Shown: piece by piece, positions 46,373 to 55,865 of the stretch
Layout of the letters: the number at the start of each line of letters is the position of its first letter
How positions within the stretch are numbered: the first letter of the stretch is position 1
Assembly: GCF_900215655.1 (NCBI RefSeq)
Contig: NZ_OBEN01000001.1
Location: 372,001-436,000, forward strand
Reading direction: 5' to 3'
From: Hydrogenobacter hydrogenophilus
GTDB lineage: Bacteria; Aquificota; Aquificia; Aquificales; Aquificaceae
DNA: 64,000 nt
Notes under the pieces: model-generated
Databases searched by the model: none
Told to the model about the DNA's origin: nothing
What the model saw: only the letters and a program-made list of their open reading frames with translations
Translations under genes and position numbers: made by a program

Positions 46373-46401
46373 ATTATAGCATGTCTTTGGTAAAGCGATA
46401 A
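46373..46401 (-). promoter_or_regulatory. rpsB promoter
   Basis: Minus strand TATAAT at 46373-46378, preceded at 17 bp by a weak TTATCG (46396-46401). The -10 overlaps the hslO stop codon (46374-46376). The predicted start leaves a ~75-nt leader containing the hairpin. Confidence 0.5.
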
Positions 46402-47219
46402 ATCCTACCACAGAACTTACAGACTACCTCCGCAGGACCTTCGCTGAAGATTTCTTCAAGCTCTTCTTCTTCAAGCAAAAACAAGGTTGACCTGGCTATT
46501 TCTTCGTTGCAAGGACAATAATACTCTACCTCTTTAAGTCCTATGAGTCTTGGTTCTTTGCCTTCAAGCATATCGCACGCCATATCTTCTGGGCGTGCAT
46601 GCATGTTAATGGTTCTTTTAATTATTTCTTCCACAAACCTGATGGATTCTTCTTCTGCCCCACCTAATACTTGCACGAGATATCCACTTGCGGTTCTTAC
46701 AACTCCTTCTTGGTCAAAATCTACAAAGATGTCCAAGGCAGTTTTTACCTGTTCAGACTGTTCAAAGTAGTAAAGCAGGTTGTCCTTTAGGTTATCGCTC
46801 ACTATGGGAACTATGCTTGTATAAGGTGTGCCAAGCCTTAGCTCTTTTACCACGGTAAGAGTGCCCGTCCAAGGTCTCTGCAAGCTTCCTTCAACAAATC
46901 CCCTTACCTTTCCGGTGGCGTCCGCTTCTGCAACCATAACCCCATCCTGAAGGTTTAGTTTTACGAGCACCTTCTGGTTTGTGGCGTGCTTAAGGGAAGA
47001 AGTAAGCAAAAGAGCAGATACAAGGAGAGATCCCAAAGCCTGCGCACTTTCTTTATCAAGACCATGTATCCTTGTTGCTGTCTGCACGCTCTTTGTAGCT
47101 CTTACTGTATATACCCTTAGGGCTTCAAGTCTGGGAACTGCTATAACCATATAATCTCTATCCTGGAAGTATCTTTTGATGTCTTCCAAAGTCTGTTGGT
47201 TTAGCTCTTTATAGACCAT
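46374..47219 (-). CDS. hslO: Hsp33 redox-regulated chaperone
   Basis: 281 residues. The N-terminal chaperone domain is followed by the redox zinc site CPCN (near 235) and CKFCG (near 268), the CxC...CxxC switch. Oxidation releases zinc and activates holdase function, so this is an oxidative-stress chaperone in the cytoplasm. A TATTAT 7 nt before the ATG without a Shine-Dalgarno suggests a leaderless start. Divergent from nadE. Confidence 0.94.
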   Translation of the reverse strand: MVYKELNQQTLEDIKRYFQDRDYMVIAVPRLEALRVYTVRATKSVQTATRIHGLDKESAQALGSLLVSALLLTSSLKHATNQKVLVKLNLQDGVMVAEADATGKVRGFVEGSLQRPWTGTLTVVKELRLGTPYTSIVPIVSDNLKDNLLYYFEQSEQVKTALDIFVDFDQEGVVRTASGYLVQVLGGAEEESIRFVEEIIKRTINMHARPEDMACDMLEGKEPRLIGLKEVEYYCPCNEEIARSTLFLLEEEELEEIFSEGPAEVVCKFCGRIYRFTKDML

Positions 47220-47226
47220 GAATTTA

Positions 47227-47251
47227 ATAATAATTTAAATTTGGCTATAAT
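47227..47251. promoter_or_regulatory. divergent -10 boxes of hslO and nadE
   Basis: Minus: TATTAT at 47227-47232, 7 nt before the hslO ATG. Plus: TATAAT at 47246-47251, 9 nt before the nadE ATG (47261), with TTAATA at 16 bp as a weak -35. No Shine-Dalgarno for either. Confidence 0.45.
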
Positions 47252-47260
47252 AGTGTCTTT

Positions 47261-48958
47261 ATGGAAGATCACATAAACATCACTTTGGCACAAATCGAGA
47301 CTACAGTAGGCGATTTGGAGCTAAACGCAAAAAAGATACTAGAAGTGTGGGATGCAGTAGATGAAAATTCTCATATAGTAGTATTTCCTGAACTGGCTCT
47401 GTCCGGATATCCTCCCGAAGACATGCTTTTAAGGTGGGATTTTTTGCAGGAATGCAGAAGACAGCTTGAATTTATAGTAAATGCTTCTAAGAAGTTCAAA
47501 GCAGTTGGAATAATAGGGACTCCTTTTTACGATGGTGATCTCTACAATTCCGCAGTGGTTATAAAGGGTGGTCGCATGCTATGTGTTTATCACAAGCACT
47601 TTTTACCCAATTACTCAGTTTTTGACGAGAAAAGGTACTTTAAAAAAGGAGATGAGGGTGTTATCTTAGAGCTAAATGGGGCGAAGATAGGACTGTCCAT
47701 TTGTGAAGACATATGGTATCCAGATGGTGTTGAAAGGACATACGCTCTTGCGGGGGTGCACATTCTTGTCAATATTAACGCTTCACCTTACCACGCGGGT
47801 AAATACGCATATAAGGAAGCTTTCTTGAAGGCGAGGGCAGAGGACAATCTTTGTTATGTAGTTTATGTAAATATGGTAGGAGGCCAGGACGAACTTGTCT
47901 TTGACGGTAGAAGTTTGGTAATTGATCCCACTGGTTTGATATATGCAAGGGCAAAAGCTTTTGAAGAGGATGTGCTTACAGTCAGTTTTGAGCCTAAAAA
48001 GGTGAGTAGAAAAAGACTTTTGGATGTGAGACTCAGGGAACAAAAAGCGCATTACCATGTGATTTCTTACCCTATAGAAATGTCCAAAAGGTGCCCTTTT
48101 TACACTCCAAGGGTAGAAAAAAGTCCCCAAGGTGAGGAAGAAATATATACCGCCTTGAAGACTGGCTTAAAAGCTTATTTTACAAAAAACCACTTTAACA
48201 AGGCAGTTATAGGGCTTTCTGGTGGCATAGACTCCTCCTTGACCGCTTGTTTAGCTGTGGATGCGTTGGGAAAGGATAAAGTAGTAGGTGTTTTTATGCC
48301 ATCGGCATTTACATCACAAGAAAGCAAGGAAGATGTTTTGGAGCTTGCTGAAAATTTAGGTATAGAGCTTTACGAGTTTCCCATAGACAGTATCTTTAAA
48401 AAGTTCAGGGAAGTTCTAAAAGTTGATGACTTTAGTGTAGCAGATGAAAACCTTCAGGCGCGCATAAGGGCAAATTTACTCTTTTACCTTTCCAATAAAT
48501 ACGGGTGGCTCGTTTTGGCTACTTCTAACAAAAGCGAGGTGTCCGTAGGATACACTACCATTTATGGGGACATGGCAGGTGGCTTTGCTCCTTTAAAGGA
48601 CATTTACAAAACCCTTGTTTATAAGCTGGCTTTCTACAGAAACTCCATAAAAGAAGACATACCAAGAAGAGTTTTTGAAAAACCCCCTTCTGCTGAACTC
48701 AGACATGGACAAACAGACCAAGACACCTTACCACCTTACGATCTTTTAGACCGTATTCTCACGCTTTACATCGAAGAAGGACTTTCCCAAGAAGAGATAG
48801 TGAAAAAGGGCATGGACGTGCAAACGGTAAAAAGGGTTATAAATATGGTAAAACTTGCAGAGTACAAAAGAAGGCAGGCACCAGTGGGTATAAAGATCAC
48901 ACAAAGAGCTTTTGGTAAGGACTGGAGAATGCCTATAACTAACCTGTGGAGAGAATAA
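47261..48958 (+). CDS. nadE: glutamine-dependent NAD+ synthetase
   Basis: 565 residues. The nitrilase-type glutaminase domain (~1-270) has Glu in FPELALSGYPPEDML, Lys in YHKHFLPNYSVFDE and Cys in LSICEDIWYPDG. The synthetase domain (~290-565) has the PP-loop AVIGLSGGIDSSLTA, LATSNKSEVSVGYTT and KPPSAELRHGQTDQD. It amidates deamido-NAD using glutamine. The stop lies 2 bp before argD, giving an operon with argD and hisA. Confidence 0.97.
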   Translation: MEDHINITLAQIETTVGDLELNAKKILEVWDAVDENSHIVVFPELALSGYPPEDMLLRWDFLQECRRQLEFIVNASKKFKAVGIIGTPFYDGDLYNSAVVIKGGRMLCVYHKHFLPNYSVFDEKRYFKKGDEGVILELNGAKIGLSICEDIWYPDGVERTYALAGVHILVNINASPYHAGKYAYKEAFLKARAEDNLCYVVYVNMVGGQDELVFDGRSLVIDPTGLIYARAKAFEEDVLTVSFEPKKVSRKRLLDVRLREQKAHYHVISYPIEMSKRCPFYTPRVEKSPQGEEEIYTALKTGLKAYFTKNHFNKAVIGLSGGIDSSLTACLAVDALGKDKVVGVFMPSAFTSQESKEDVLELAENLGIELYEFPIDSIFKKFREVLKVDDFSVADENLQARIRANLLFYLSNKYGWLVLATSNKSEVSVGYTTIYGDMAGGFAPLKDIYKTLVYKLAFYRNSIKEDIPRRVFEKPPSAELRHGQTDQDTLPPYDLLDRILTLYIEEGLSQEEIVKKGMDVQTVKRVINMVKLAEYKRRQAPVGIKITQRAFGKDWRMPITNLWRE

Positions 48959-48960
48959 GC

Positions 48961-50088
48961 ATGTATGTGATGCAAACTTACGCAAGGCTTCCTATAAGTT
49001 TCGTAAGGGGTGAAGGAGTGTACCTTTTTGATAAGGAGGGTAATAAGTATATTGACTTGGTAGGAGGTATAGCGGTTAATGTGCTTGGTTATTCAGACCA
49101 AGACCTTATAAATGCCATATGCGAGCAGTCCCAAAAGCTTATACACGTATCTAATCTTTTTGAAAACCCGTGGCAAGAAGAGGTAGGCAGGCTTCTTGTT
49201 GAAAGGTTCTGGACAAAGGGAAGAGTCTTTTTCTGCAACAGCGGTACAGAAGCTAACGAAGCTGCGATAAAACTCGTAAGAAAGTACTTCAGAGAAAGAG
49301 GTGAAAGTCGCTACAGGATCATAACTTTTTATAACAGCTTTCACGGAAGGACTTACGGAAGCATGTCAGCAACTGCTCAGGAAAAAGTGCACAAAGGGTT
49401 TGAGCCACTACTTGATGGTTTTGATTACGCCATTTACAACAACTTTGATTCTGTTATTAACTTGCTCAATAAAGCTACTGCGGGTATTATGGTGGAAATA
49501 ATTCAAGGAGAAGGTGGTGTAAGAGTTGCACACTATGAATTCCTTCAAAAGATCCAACAGCTGTGCAAGGAAGAAGGTTTGCTTCTTATAGTGGATGAGG
49601 TACAAACGGGCATGGGTAGGACTGGTAGTTTTTTTGCATACGAACACTTTGACTTAAAGCCTGACATAGTCACTCTTGCAAAAGGTCTGGGGGGTGGCTT
49701 TCCCATAGGTGCTCTTATAGCGCGCGAAAAGGTGGCAGAAGCCTTTTCTGTAGGTTCTCACGGTTCAACCTTCGGAGGAAACCCCTTGGCGTGTGCGTGT
49801 GCAAAGGTAGTTATAAACAAAGTATCTACGCTTTTAGACCATGTAAAAGACACAGGAGCATACTTTAAGAAGGGTCTTGAAAACTTAAACAGAGGAAAGG
49901 TGAGAGGTATGGGGCTCATGTTGGGATTGGACTTGGAAAGAGACTGCGGGCCTATAGTAAAAAGAGCCTTAGACTTAGGACTTGTAATTAACTGCACAGC
50001 AGGAAGCGTTTTGAGATTTGTTCCTCCCCTGATTATACAGAAAGAGCACATAGATAGAGCACTCTTTGTGCTTGATAAGTTGGTGTAA
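48961..50088 (+). CDS. argD: acetylornithine aminotransferase
   Basis: 375 residues from the ATG at 48961, preceded by GGAGAG in the nadE end. A GTG at 48946 would overlap nadE. It is a class III PLP aminotransferase with FCNSGTEANEAAIKLVRKY, ITFYNSFHGRTYGSM, DEVQTGMGRTGSFFAYEH and the lysine in TLAKGLGGGFPIGA. It makes N-acetylornithine from the semialdehyde in arginine synthesis. In many bacteria it also serves the lysine pathway. Ornithine or GABA aminotransferase is less likely given the length and motifs. Confidence 0.92.
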   Translation: MYVMQTYARLPISFVRGEGVYLFDKEGNKYIDLVGGIAVNVLGYSDQDLINAICEQSQKLIHVSNLFENPWQEEVGRLLVERFWTKGRVFFCNSGTEANEAAIKLVRKYFRERGESRYRIITFYNSFHGRTYGSMSATAQEKVHKGFEPLLDGFDYAIYNNFDSVINLLNKATAGIMVEIIQGEGGVRVAHYEFLQKIQQLCKEEGLLLIVDEVQTGMGRTGSFFAYEHFDLKPDIVTLAKGLGGGFPIGALIAREKVAEAFSVGSHGSTFGGNPLACACAKVVINKVSTLLDHVKDTGAYFKKGLENLNRGKVRGMGLMLGLDLERDCGPIVKRALDLGLVINCTAGSVLRFVPPLIIQKEHIDRALFVLDKLV

Positions 50089-50097
50089 AATATTGCT

Positions 50098-50805
50098 GTG
50101 GATCTGAAAGCTTTTATTATCCCTGCTATAGACATAAAAGATGGTAAATTGGTAAGGCTTTTCAAGGGAGACTTTGAGAAGTCAAAGGAATACGGACTTT
50201 CACCTGAAGATGCAGGAAGGCTCTTTGAAGAAGCGGGTTTTAAAAAACTGCACTTGGTGGACTTAGACGGAACCCTTGAGGGAGTTCCCCAAAATCTTCG
50301 GACTATAAGAAAGTTAAGGAAGGTATTTTCCGGAATTATACAGGTAGGCGGAGGCATAAGAAACACAGACACTTGTAGATTGCTTGATGAAGAAGGTATA
50401 GACCTCTTTGTTGTGGGGACTGTTGCAGTAAGAGAGCCAGAAGTTTTTGAGAAGATGGTAAGCACCTTTCCCGGCAGAGTGATTCTGTCTGTAGATGCAA
50501 AGGGTGGTAAAGTTGCCATAGGTGGATGGAAAGATAATACACCGCTGAGCCCTGAAGAACTTGCTAAGCGCTACGAAAACACATCTCTGTGGGGATATCT
50601 CTACACTAACATAGACAAAGATGGAAGCCTTGAAGGTGTAGACCCAGGAATATACATAAGTTTCAAAAGGTTTGCGAAAAAACCCCTTTTGGCATCTGGT
50701 GGCGTTTCATCCTTAGAAGATGTAAAGAAGCTCTTGGGTGTTGCAGACGGCGTCGTTATAGGAAAGGCTCTTTATGAGGGCAAAATAGACCTTACGACTC
50801 TTTAG
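50098..50805 (+). CDS. hisA: HisA, ProFAR isomerase
   Basis: 235 residues from a GTG. It is a TIM barrel with two half-barrel phosphate sites (GGGIRN near 84 and ASGGVSS near 201) and the catalytic Asp in PAIDIKDGK (about residue 11) and in TNIDKDGSLEG. It isomerises ProFAR to PRFAR in histidine synthesis. HisF would have a different C-terminal motif. Other his genes are not here. It overlaps the convergent nusB end by 14 bp. Confidence 0.95.
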   Translation: MDLKAFIIPAIDIKDGKLVRLFKGDFEKSKEYGLSPEDAGRLFEEAGFKKLHLVDLDGTLEGVPQNLRTIRKLRKVFSGIIQVGGGIRNTDTCRLLDEEGIDLFVVGTVAVREPEVFEKMVSTFPGRVILSVDAKGGKVAIGGWKDNTPLSPEELAKRYENTSLWGYLYTNIDKDGSLEGVDPGIYISFKRFAKKPLLASGGVSSLEDVKKLLGVADGVVIGKALYEGKIDLTTL

Positions 50806-51205
50806 AAAGTTTTGCCACCTTACCTAGGATGCCGTTTACAAACTTTGCAGGCTCTTTACCTGCATACTTTAGTGTAAGCTTTACATAGTCATAAATGGTT
50901 AGGTTAAGTTTTTTTGTACCTATAAAAAGGATCTCTGCAATAGCTACGCGAAGTATGTTTCTCTCTATGTATCCCAGCCTGTCTATATCCCATTCTTCGC
51001 TGAACTGAGATATTACGCTATCTATTTCCTTCGCTTTTTGTATGTAAGTCCTTACCAATTTCCTTATATACCTCCTGTGTTCTGGATGTTTTATGTTGTT
51101 AGATTGTATGTATTCTTCCATAAGCTGTTCTAAGTTATCCCCCTTTATATCCCACTGATACAGTATTAGAAAAGCGTCTCTCCTTGCTTTCTGTTTGTAT
51201 ATCAT
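50792..51205 (-). CDS. nusB: transcription antitermination factor NusB
   Basis: 137 residues, all helical. The N-terminal arginine-rich RNA-binding segment [14 protein letters not shown] and the C-terminal pattern [16 protein letters not shown] and [20 protein letters not shown] are typical. It works with NusE (S10) in rRNA antitermination. The ribH-nusB order with a 4-bp overlap is common in bacteria. Confidence 0.96.
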   Translation of the reverse strand: MIYKQKARRDAFLILYQWDIKGDNLEQLMEEYIQSNNIKHPEHRRYIRKLVRTYIQKAKEIDSVISQFSEEWDIDRLGYIERNILRVAIAEILFIGTKKLNLTIYDYVKLTLKYAGKEPAKFVNGILGKVAKLSKES

Positions 51206-51666
51206 CTAAGACTTTTCAAAAGGTTTGCCATCTCTATGGCAGAGAGTGCTGCCTCCCAACCTTTGTTTCCGTGCTTCGTTCCTGCTCTCTCTATAGCTTG
51301 CTCCAACGAATCTGCGGTAATGATCCCAAAAGATACAGGTTTCCTCACCTCAAGGCTAATAAGAGCCAGACCTTTGGAAACCTCGCTGGCTATGTAATCA
51401 AAGTGCGGTGTCTGCCCCCTTATAAGAACACCCAGAGCTATGACTGCATCTATGTCTTGTTTTAGAGCCATCTCTTTGGCAATAAGAGGTATTTCCCAAG
51501 ACCCTGGCACTCTTGCAATATGTATATTATCCTGTGAACCTCCGTGTCTGACGATGCAATCTACAGCGGACTCAATAAGTCTGTCTACCAAAAGGTGATT
51601 AAACCTACTGGCAACTATACCAAACCTTATGCCTTCTGCGCTGAGCATACCTTCATACTTCTTCAT
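51202..51666 (-). CDS. ribH: 6,7-dimethyl-8-ribityllumazine synthase
   Basis: 154 residues with [48 protein letters not shown] (catalytic His) and [21 protein letters not shown]. It joins the ribBA four-carbon product to the pyrimidine intermediate. The Aquifex enzyme forms a 60-mer capsid, and this length is compatible with it. It overlaps panC by 14 bp and nusB by 4 bp. Confidence 0.97.
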   Translation of the reverse strand: MKKYEGMLSAEGIRFGIVASRFNHLLVDRLIESAVDCIVRHGGSQDNIHIARVPGSWEIPLIAKEMALKQDIDAVIALGVLIRGQTPHFDYIASEVSKGLALISLEVRKPVSFGIITADSLEQAIERAGTKHGNKGWEAALSAIEMANLLKSLR

Positions 51667-52522
51667 AACTGAGCCTCCAGTTATCTATTAATCTCGTATT
51701 CCCTATCCATACCGCTACCAGTATTCTATCTCCCTGAGAAACCTCACCTTCCTTTATATTGAAATCCTCATCTACTATTTCCACATAGTCTATTTTCTTC
51801 ACATGAGGATGCTTACTTATGTACTCCCTTATTGCCTGTTTTAGATCGTTGGCGTTGGTGTTTCCTGCTTTAAAGAGTTTTTGTGCTATAAGAAAAGACC
51901 TATATATGGAAAGAGCAGATTCCCTTTCGTTCTCTTTCAGATAAGTGTTCCTTGAACTTAGAGCGAGTCCATCTTTGTCTCTCACTGTAGCCACAGGCAC
52001 GATCTCTACTGGATAAGATAAGTCTTTGACCAATCTCTGGATAAGTTTCAGCTGCTGAAAGTCCTTCTCTCCAAAATAAGCCCTGTCGGGATGTACTATG
52101 TTAAGAAGTTTAAGCACAACCAAAGCAACACCGCTAAAATGCCCAGGACGAAAGGCACCTTCAAGTACATCGCTTATTCCTTCAACCTCTATTCTTACTT
52201 TTGGTTTTTCTGGATACATCTCTTCGTCAGTGGGGGCAAACACTACATCCACTCCTGCTTCTTCACACATGGCTAAGTCCCTTTCTAAGTCTCTCGGATA
52301 GCGTTGGTAATCCTCCTCGGGACCAAACTGAAGTGGGTTTACATAGATACTAACAACAGTAATTTCATTTTGTAGCTTGGACTTCTTTATAAGTTCCATG
52401 TGTCCTTCGTGCAAATATCCCATAGTAGGAACAAGTCCTATACTATGGGCATTTCCCGCAGAATTTTTTATATCTCTTATAAAATTTTTTACATCCTTGA
52501 CTTTTCTGAATAGTGTAGGCAT
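51653..52522 (-). CDS. panC: pantothenate synthetase
   Basis: 289 residues from the ATG at 52522, preceded by AAAGGAGAG. A longer frame at 52567 would run through the promoter. Motifs: [15 protein letters not shown] (HxGH), [28 protein letters not shown] and [10 protein letters not shown]. It condenses pantoate and beta-alanine with ATP. First gene of panC-ribH-nusB. Divergent from the recO-like gene, whose ATG lies just 35 bp away. Confidence 0.96.
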   Translation of the reverse strand: MPTLFRKVKDVKNFIRDIKNSAGNAHSIGLVPTMGYLHEGHMELIKKSKLQNEITVVSIYVNPLQFGPEEDYQRYPRDLERDLAMCEEAGVDVVFAPTDEEMYPEKPKVRIEVEGISDVLEGAFRPGHFSGVALVVLKLLNIVHPDRAYFGEKDFQQLKLIQRLVKDLSYPVEIVPVATVRDKDGLALSSRNTYLKENERESALSIYRSFLIAQKLFKAGNTNANDLKQAIREYISKHPHVKKIDYVEIVDEDFNIKEGEVSQGDRILVAVWIGNTRLIDNWRLSYEEV

Positions 52523-52547
52523 TCCATCTCTCCTTTGAGGGAGTAAA

Positions 52548-52576
52548 ATTATAACACATGTTTTCAAAAGGTAAAG
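52548..52576 (-). promoter_or_regulatory. panC-ribH-nusB promoter
   Basis: Minus strand TATAAT (52548-52553) with TTTACC (52570-52575) at 16 bp as the -35. The -35 lies inside the first codons of the divergent recO-like gene. A short leader with a Shine-Dalgarno follows. Confidence 0.5.
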
Positions 52577-53127
52577 TAATAGTACTCAAAAGGCTAATCG
52601 TGAGCGATGAGGACCTCCTTGTAAAAATTTACGGTTGGGGTGGAATCATGAACCTATTCGTAAAAGACGGCGCTGTAGGCAATTACTTAGGTGTGTTTGA
52701 ACCTTTTAACCTGCTTGAACTTACATACAAACAGTCAGGAGAAATAGTAGTTCCCCTGGACGTAGGCAGTGTGGAGTACTTATCTTATTTAGCCTTAGAA
52801 GACTACGAAAGGTATGTCTGGATGTGTGGTCTTACAAACTTTTTCCTCAGGTGGATAAGGCATTATGACCAGCAGTTGTTTAACATATTCCTTACCTACC
52901 TATCCGCTAAAGTCACAAACAAGAGCGTATTTTTTCTGAAATTTAAACTGGAGATTCTCAAAGCTATGGGACTTTATAAAGACATCATTTTTGAAAAAGA
53001 CATAAGACAAGCAGTCAAAACTATTGCAGAAGGTTCTTGGATTCTCTTGGAAAGAATAAAACTAAGCAAAGGTATAGCGCAGAAGATAGACAGTGCTATA
53101 GAAACTCATCTGGAACATTCTCTGTAG
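52558..53127 (+). CDS. recO: RecO-like DNA repair protein, short form
   Basis: 189 residues against ~230-250 for typical RecO. The N-terminal OB-fold region reads like RecO (VIVLKRLIVSDEDLLVKIYGWGGIMNLFVKDGA, in parts; PFNLLELTY), followed by helices (YERYVWMCGLTNFFLRW, KFKLEILKAMGLY). The four-Cys zinc finger of RecO is absent. RecO loads RecA on SSB-coated DNA with RecR. The assignment is moderately sure. The start lies 4 nt after a sequence TATAAC and lacks a Shine-Dalgarno. It overlaps the convergent rfaE2 by 22 bp. Confidence 0.68.
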   Translation: MFSKGKVIVLKRLIVSDEDLLVKIYGWGGIMNLFVKDGAVGNYLGVFEPFNLLELTYKQSGEIVVPLDVGSVEYLSYLALEDYERYVWMCGLTNFFLRWIRHYDQQLFNIFLTYLSAKVTNKSVFFLKFKLEILKAMGLYKDIIFEKDIRQAVKTIAEGSWILLERIKLSKGIAQKIDSAIETHLEHSL

Positions 53128-53588
53128 GAGGATAGTATCCTGTCTATTATCTTACTTGTGGATACGTTGAAGAAAAACTCTATTCTCTCCACCCTTCCTC
53201 CGTAAGACAACACCGTATCCGCTCCTACTATTTCTTCTGTTTTCCAATCAGAGCCCTTCACTAAAATGTGGGGTTTTATAAGTTTTATGATCTTCTCGGG
53301 TGTATCTTCATGAAAGATTACTACATAGTCAACTGGTTTTAAACTGTCCAAAAGATATGCCCTCATACTTTCTGGGATAATGGGTCTTTTCTCTCCTTTT
53401 ATCCTCTTAACAGATTGGTCGGAATTTATGCCTACCACCAACACATCTCCCAACTCTTTGGCTCTTCTTAGGTAGTAGGCGTGTCCCGCATGCAAAATGT
53501 CAAAACAGCCGTTAGTGAAAACTATCTTCTTTCCCTTCTTTTTCTCGTTTTCAATTACCTCTAAAAGCTCTTCCAAACTTAGTATCAT
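53106..53588 (-). CDS. rfaE2: D-glycero-beta-D-manno-heptose 1-phosphate adenylyltransferase (HldE C-domain type)
   Basis: 160 residues of the nucleotidyltransferase fold with FTNGCFDILHAGHAYYLRRAK (HxGH), VVGINSDQSVKRIKGEKRPI and VKGSDW. The stand-alone enzyme makes ADP-heptose for the LPS inner core. In many bacteria it is the C-terminal half of HldE. The kinase half (rfaE1) is not here. Glycerol-3-phosphate cytidylyltransferase is an alternative, but VKGSDWKTEEIVGAD favours RfaE. Confidence 0.92.
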   Translation of the reverse strand: MILSLEELLEVIENEKKKGKKIVFTNGCFDILHAGHAYYLRRAKELGDVLVVGINSDQSVKRIKGEKRPIIPESMRAYLLDSLKPVDYVVIFHEDTPEKIIKLIKPHILVKGSDWKTEEIVGADTVLSYGGRVERIEFFFNVSTSKIIDRILSSYRECSR

Positions 53589-53681
53589 AGTGTTGAATAT
53601 GCTATCACAAAAATGAGACTAATCATAAAGACTTTAAAAAATACTTTATAAAATTTGATTTTACGGCAGGAGGTATGCAAT

Positions 53682-55865
53682 ATGTGGAGAGTTGTATATA
53701 CAGGACAAAGGCCCCACTACGAAAATATAGCCCTTGACAGGGTTATGCTTGATCTAAAGGCTGAGGGGAAAATACCTAACACTATAAGGTTTTTGCAATT
53801 CAAACCCGAGTGCGTCCTTGTAGGTTTCCATCAGTCAGTAGAGGAGGAGGTAAGGACAGAGTATACCCAAAGAGAGGGTATACAGGTTGGAAGGAGAATA
53901 ACAGGAGGAGGAGCCATATACTTTGATGAGCTTCAGATAGGTTGGGAAGTTATAGCGGACAGAAGGGACATAAAAGGGGGTAGCTTTGAGGAGATCACAG
54001 CAAAAATATGCAATGGTGTGGCAAGGGGACTCAGAAAGCTGGGAATAAACGCAAGCTTCAGACCCAGGAACGACATAGAAGTAGAAGGTAGAAAGATATC
54101 AGGAACGGGTGGTGTTTTTGAAGGAAGTGCCTTCCTTTATCAGGGGACACTGCTTGTGGACATGAATGTAGAGAGAATGCTTAAATCTCTTCAAATACCT
54201 GTTGAAAAGCTAACATCCAAAGGCATAAAATCAGCAGAGGACAGGATAGAGTGGGTCAAGCGCCTTTTGGGATACATTCCCCCAAAGGAGGAAGTCTTTT
54301 CTGCTATACTGCAAGGTCTTGCTGAGGAGCTGGGAATCACTTACAGCTGGGGGGATCTTACAGATGAGGAGCTAAAGCTCATGGAGGAAAAAAGGGATTA
54401 CTTTGCCAGCGAAGAGTGGATATACCATGTGAAGTCCTCTGCAAAGGACAGTGATGTGCTCTTTGGTATACACAGATGTCCGGGTGGTACTTTTAGGGTA
54501 TCCGTAAAGTTAGATACAAAGACTAAGGTATTAGAGCAAGTCATCATAAACGGAGACTTTTTCGTAAAACCTCAGAGACTCATCTACGACCTTGAAGCTT
54601 ATCTGAAACACACGCCACTGCAAGATGTGGAGAAAAGGATAAGAGAGTTTTTTGAAGGAAGGGATTGGGAAGCTTTGAACCTAACTGTGGATGATTTTAT
54701 AAATGCTGTAATGTTTCCCATTAGGAAAGCAGAAGGCTTGGATTTAGGTCTTGAAAAAAAAAGGCTCAATAACATAATAGCCAGTATAGGTGGTGGGCTA
54801 AAAGAAAATCTGCAAAAAGCTAAGGTCATGCTCCTTCCTTACTGTGCTAAGCCCAGATGGTGCGATTATAGACACCTTGATGATTGTGGAGAGTGTGGGG
54901 GATGCAGTGTAGGAGATGCTTACAGGTTAGCTTATCAGAAGGGTATGATACCCATAACTATAACATCCTTTGAGCTTCTAAGAGACACTCTTTTGTGGTG
55001 TGCACAAAACGGCTACACATACATAGGCCATTGCTGTTATGAGTTTTACGAAAAGAGGTACGAGATATTTTCCAAGGCTTCTGAGCAAGGTGCTAATGGT
55101 GTTCTCTTTGACATAGTAGGTACTACTTGCTACAGCTTGGGTGTAGAAGAAGAAGAAAAGGCTTATCACGGAGAATTTACCGTTGAACTGGATTTGATAA
55201 AGGAAGATATGTACAGGGTAATGTCCCTAAAGCCAGATGTGGATACTCAGACCCAAAAGGTAAAAAGAAGAAACTTTGACTTTTCTCCAAACTTTGTGGA
55301 TTTCAAGCCTTCTTATTACAAGAAACCTAAGGCGGTGCCTACACCTGAAGAGGACATGACAAGAACCTCCATGCAAAAGGAAGTATTCAAAGGTGAAGCC
55401 ACCATCGGTGATCAGTCTGTGTCTTTTAGGTCTGCGGTGGAATTGCTCGTCAAGTGGATAAAGTCTGCAGAAAACCCCACTGTGGTGATAGGTCCTCTGC
55501 TCTTTTGGGATTGGCAGGAAGAAGAACTACTACAGAAAGGCAGAGTGCTAAGAGAGATCATAGAGAAGGTGGGAAGGTTTAATGTGAAAGTGCTCCCAGA
55601 TTACAGACCCAAGCTTAAAAAGTACGACCCTTCAGTAGAAATGGATCCGCCTAATCCTCATCACGCAATACTTCACGGAAAGCACGACCTTACCATATTG
55701 GTAGGAGTTCATTGCTACAGAACTGACTTTGTAATAAGGCTCCTAAAAAAGCACACTGATACAAAGGTAGTTGCCCTATGCGGTCTTTATGGACATCCAT
55801 CCGCGGACCTCTCCACAAGCTTTACAGATGCACAAAAGCTTGAAGAGATCCTCAAGCTACTTTAA
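53682..55865 (+). CDS. lipoate ligase / DUF116 / CODH-epsilon-like three-domain fusion
   Basis: 727 residues from the ATG at 53682 (AGGAGG 8 nt upstream; a Met 9 codons earlier would sit before the ribosome site). Residues ~1-240: LplA catalytic domain with RRITGGGAIYFD (71-82) and GRKISGTGG with catalytic-type K138. Residues ~240-330: ligase accessory domain. Residues ~350-510: DUF116-type domain rich in Cys (LLPYCAKPRWCDY, CGECGGC at 402-408, GHCCYEF, GTTCYS), able to hold a metal cluster. Residues ~585-727: a Rossmann-like domain resembling the CO dehydrogenase epsilon/beta-family (NPTVVIGPLLFWDW, ILVGVHCYRTDFVIR). Role in specialised lipoate metabolism is inferred. Confidence 0.8.
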   Translation: MWRVVYTGQRPHYENIALDRVMLDLKAEGKIPNTIRFLQFKPECVLVGFHQSVEEEVRTEYTQREGIQVGRRITGGGAIYFDELQIGWEVIADRRDIKGGSFEEITAKICNGVARGLRKLGINASFRPRNDIEVEGRKISGTGGVFEGSAFLYQGTLLVDMNVERMLKSLQIPVEKLTSKGIKSAEDRIEWVKRLLGYIPPKEEVFSAILQGLAEELGITYSWGDLTDEELKLMEEKRDYFASEEWIYHVKSSAKDSDVLFGIHRCPGGTFRVSVKLDTKTKVLEQVIINGDFFVKPQRLIYDLEAYLKHTPLQDVEKRIREFFEGRDWEALNLTVDDFINAVMFPIRKAEGLDLGLEKKRLNNIIASIGGGLKENLQKAKVMLLPYCAKPRWCDYRHLDDCGECGGCSVGDAYRLAYQKGMIPITITSFELLRDTLLWCAQNGYTYIGHCCYEFYEKRYEIFSKASEQGANGVLFDIVGTTCYSLGVEEEEKAYHGEFTVELDLIKEDMYRVMSLKPDVDTQTQKVKRRNFDFSPNFVDFKPSYYKKPKAVPTPEEDMTRTSMQKEVFKGEATIGDQSVSFRSAVELLVKWIKSAENPTVVIGPLLFWDWQEEELLQKGRVLREIIEKVGRFNVKVLPDYRPKLKKYDPSVEMDPPNPHHAILHGKHDLTILVGVHCYRTDFVIRLLKKHTDTKVVALCGLYGHPSADLSTSFTDAQKLEEILKLL

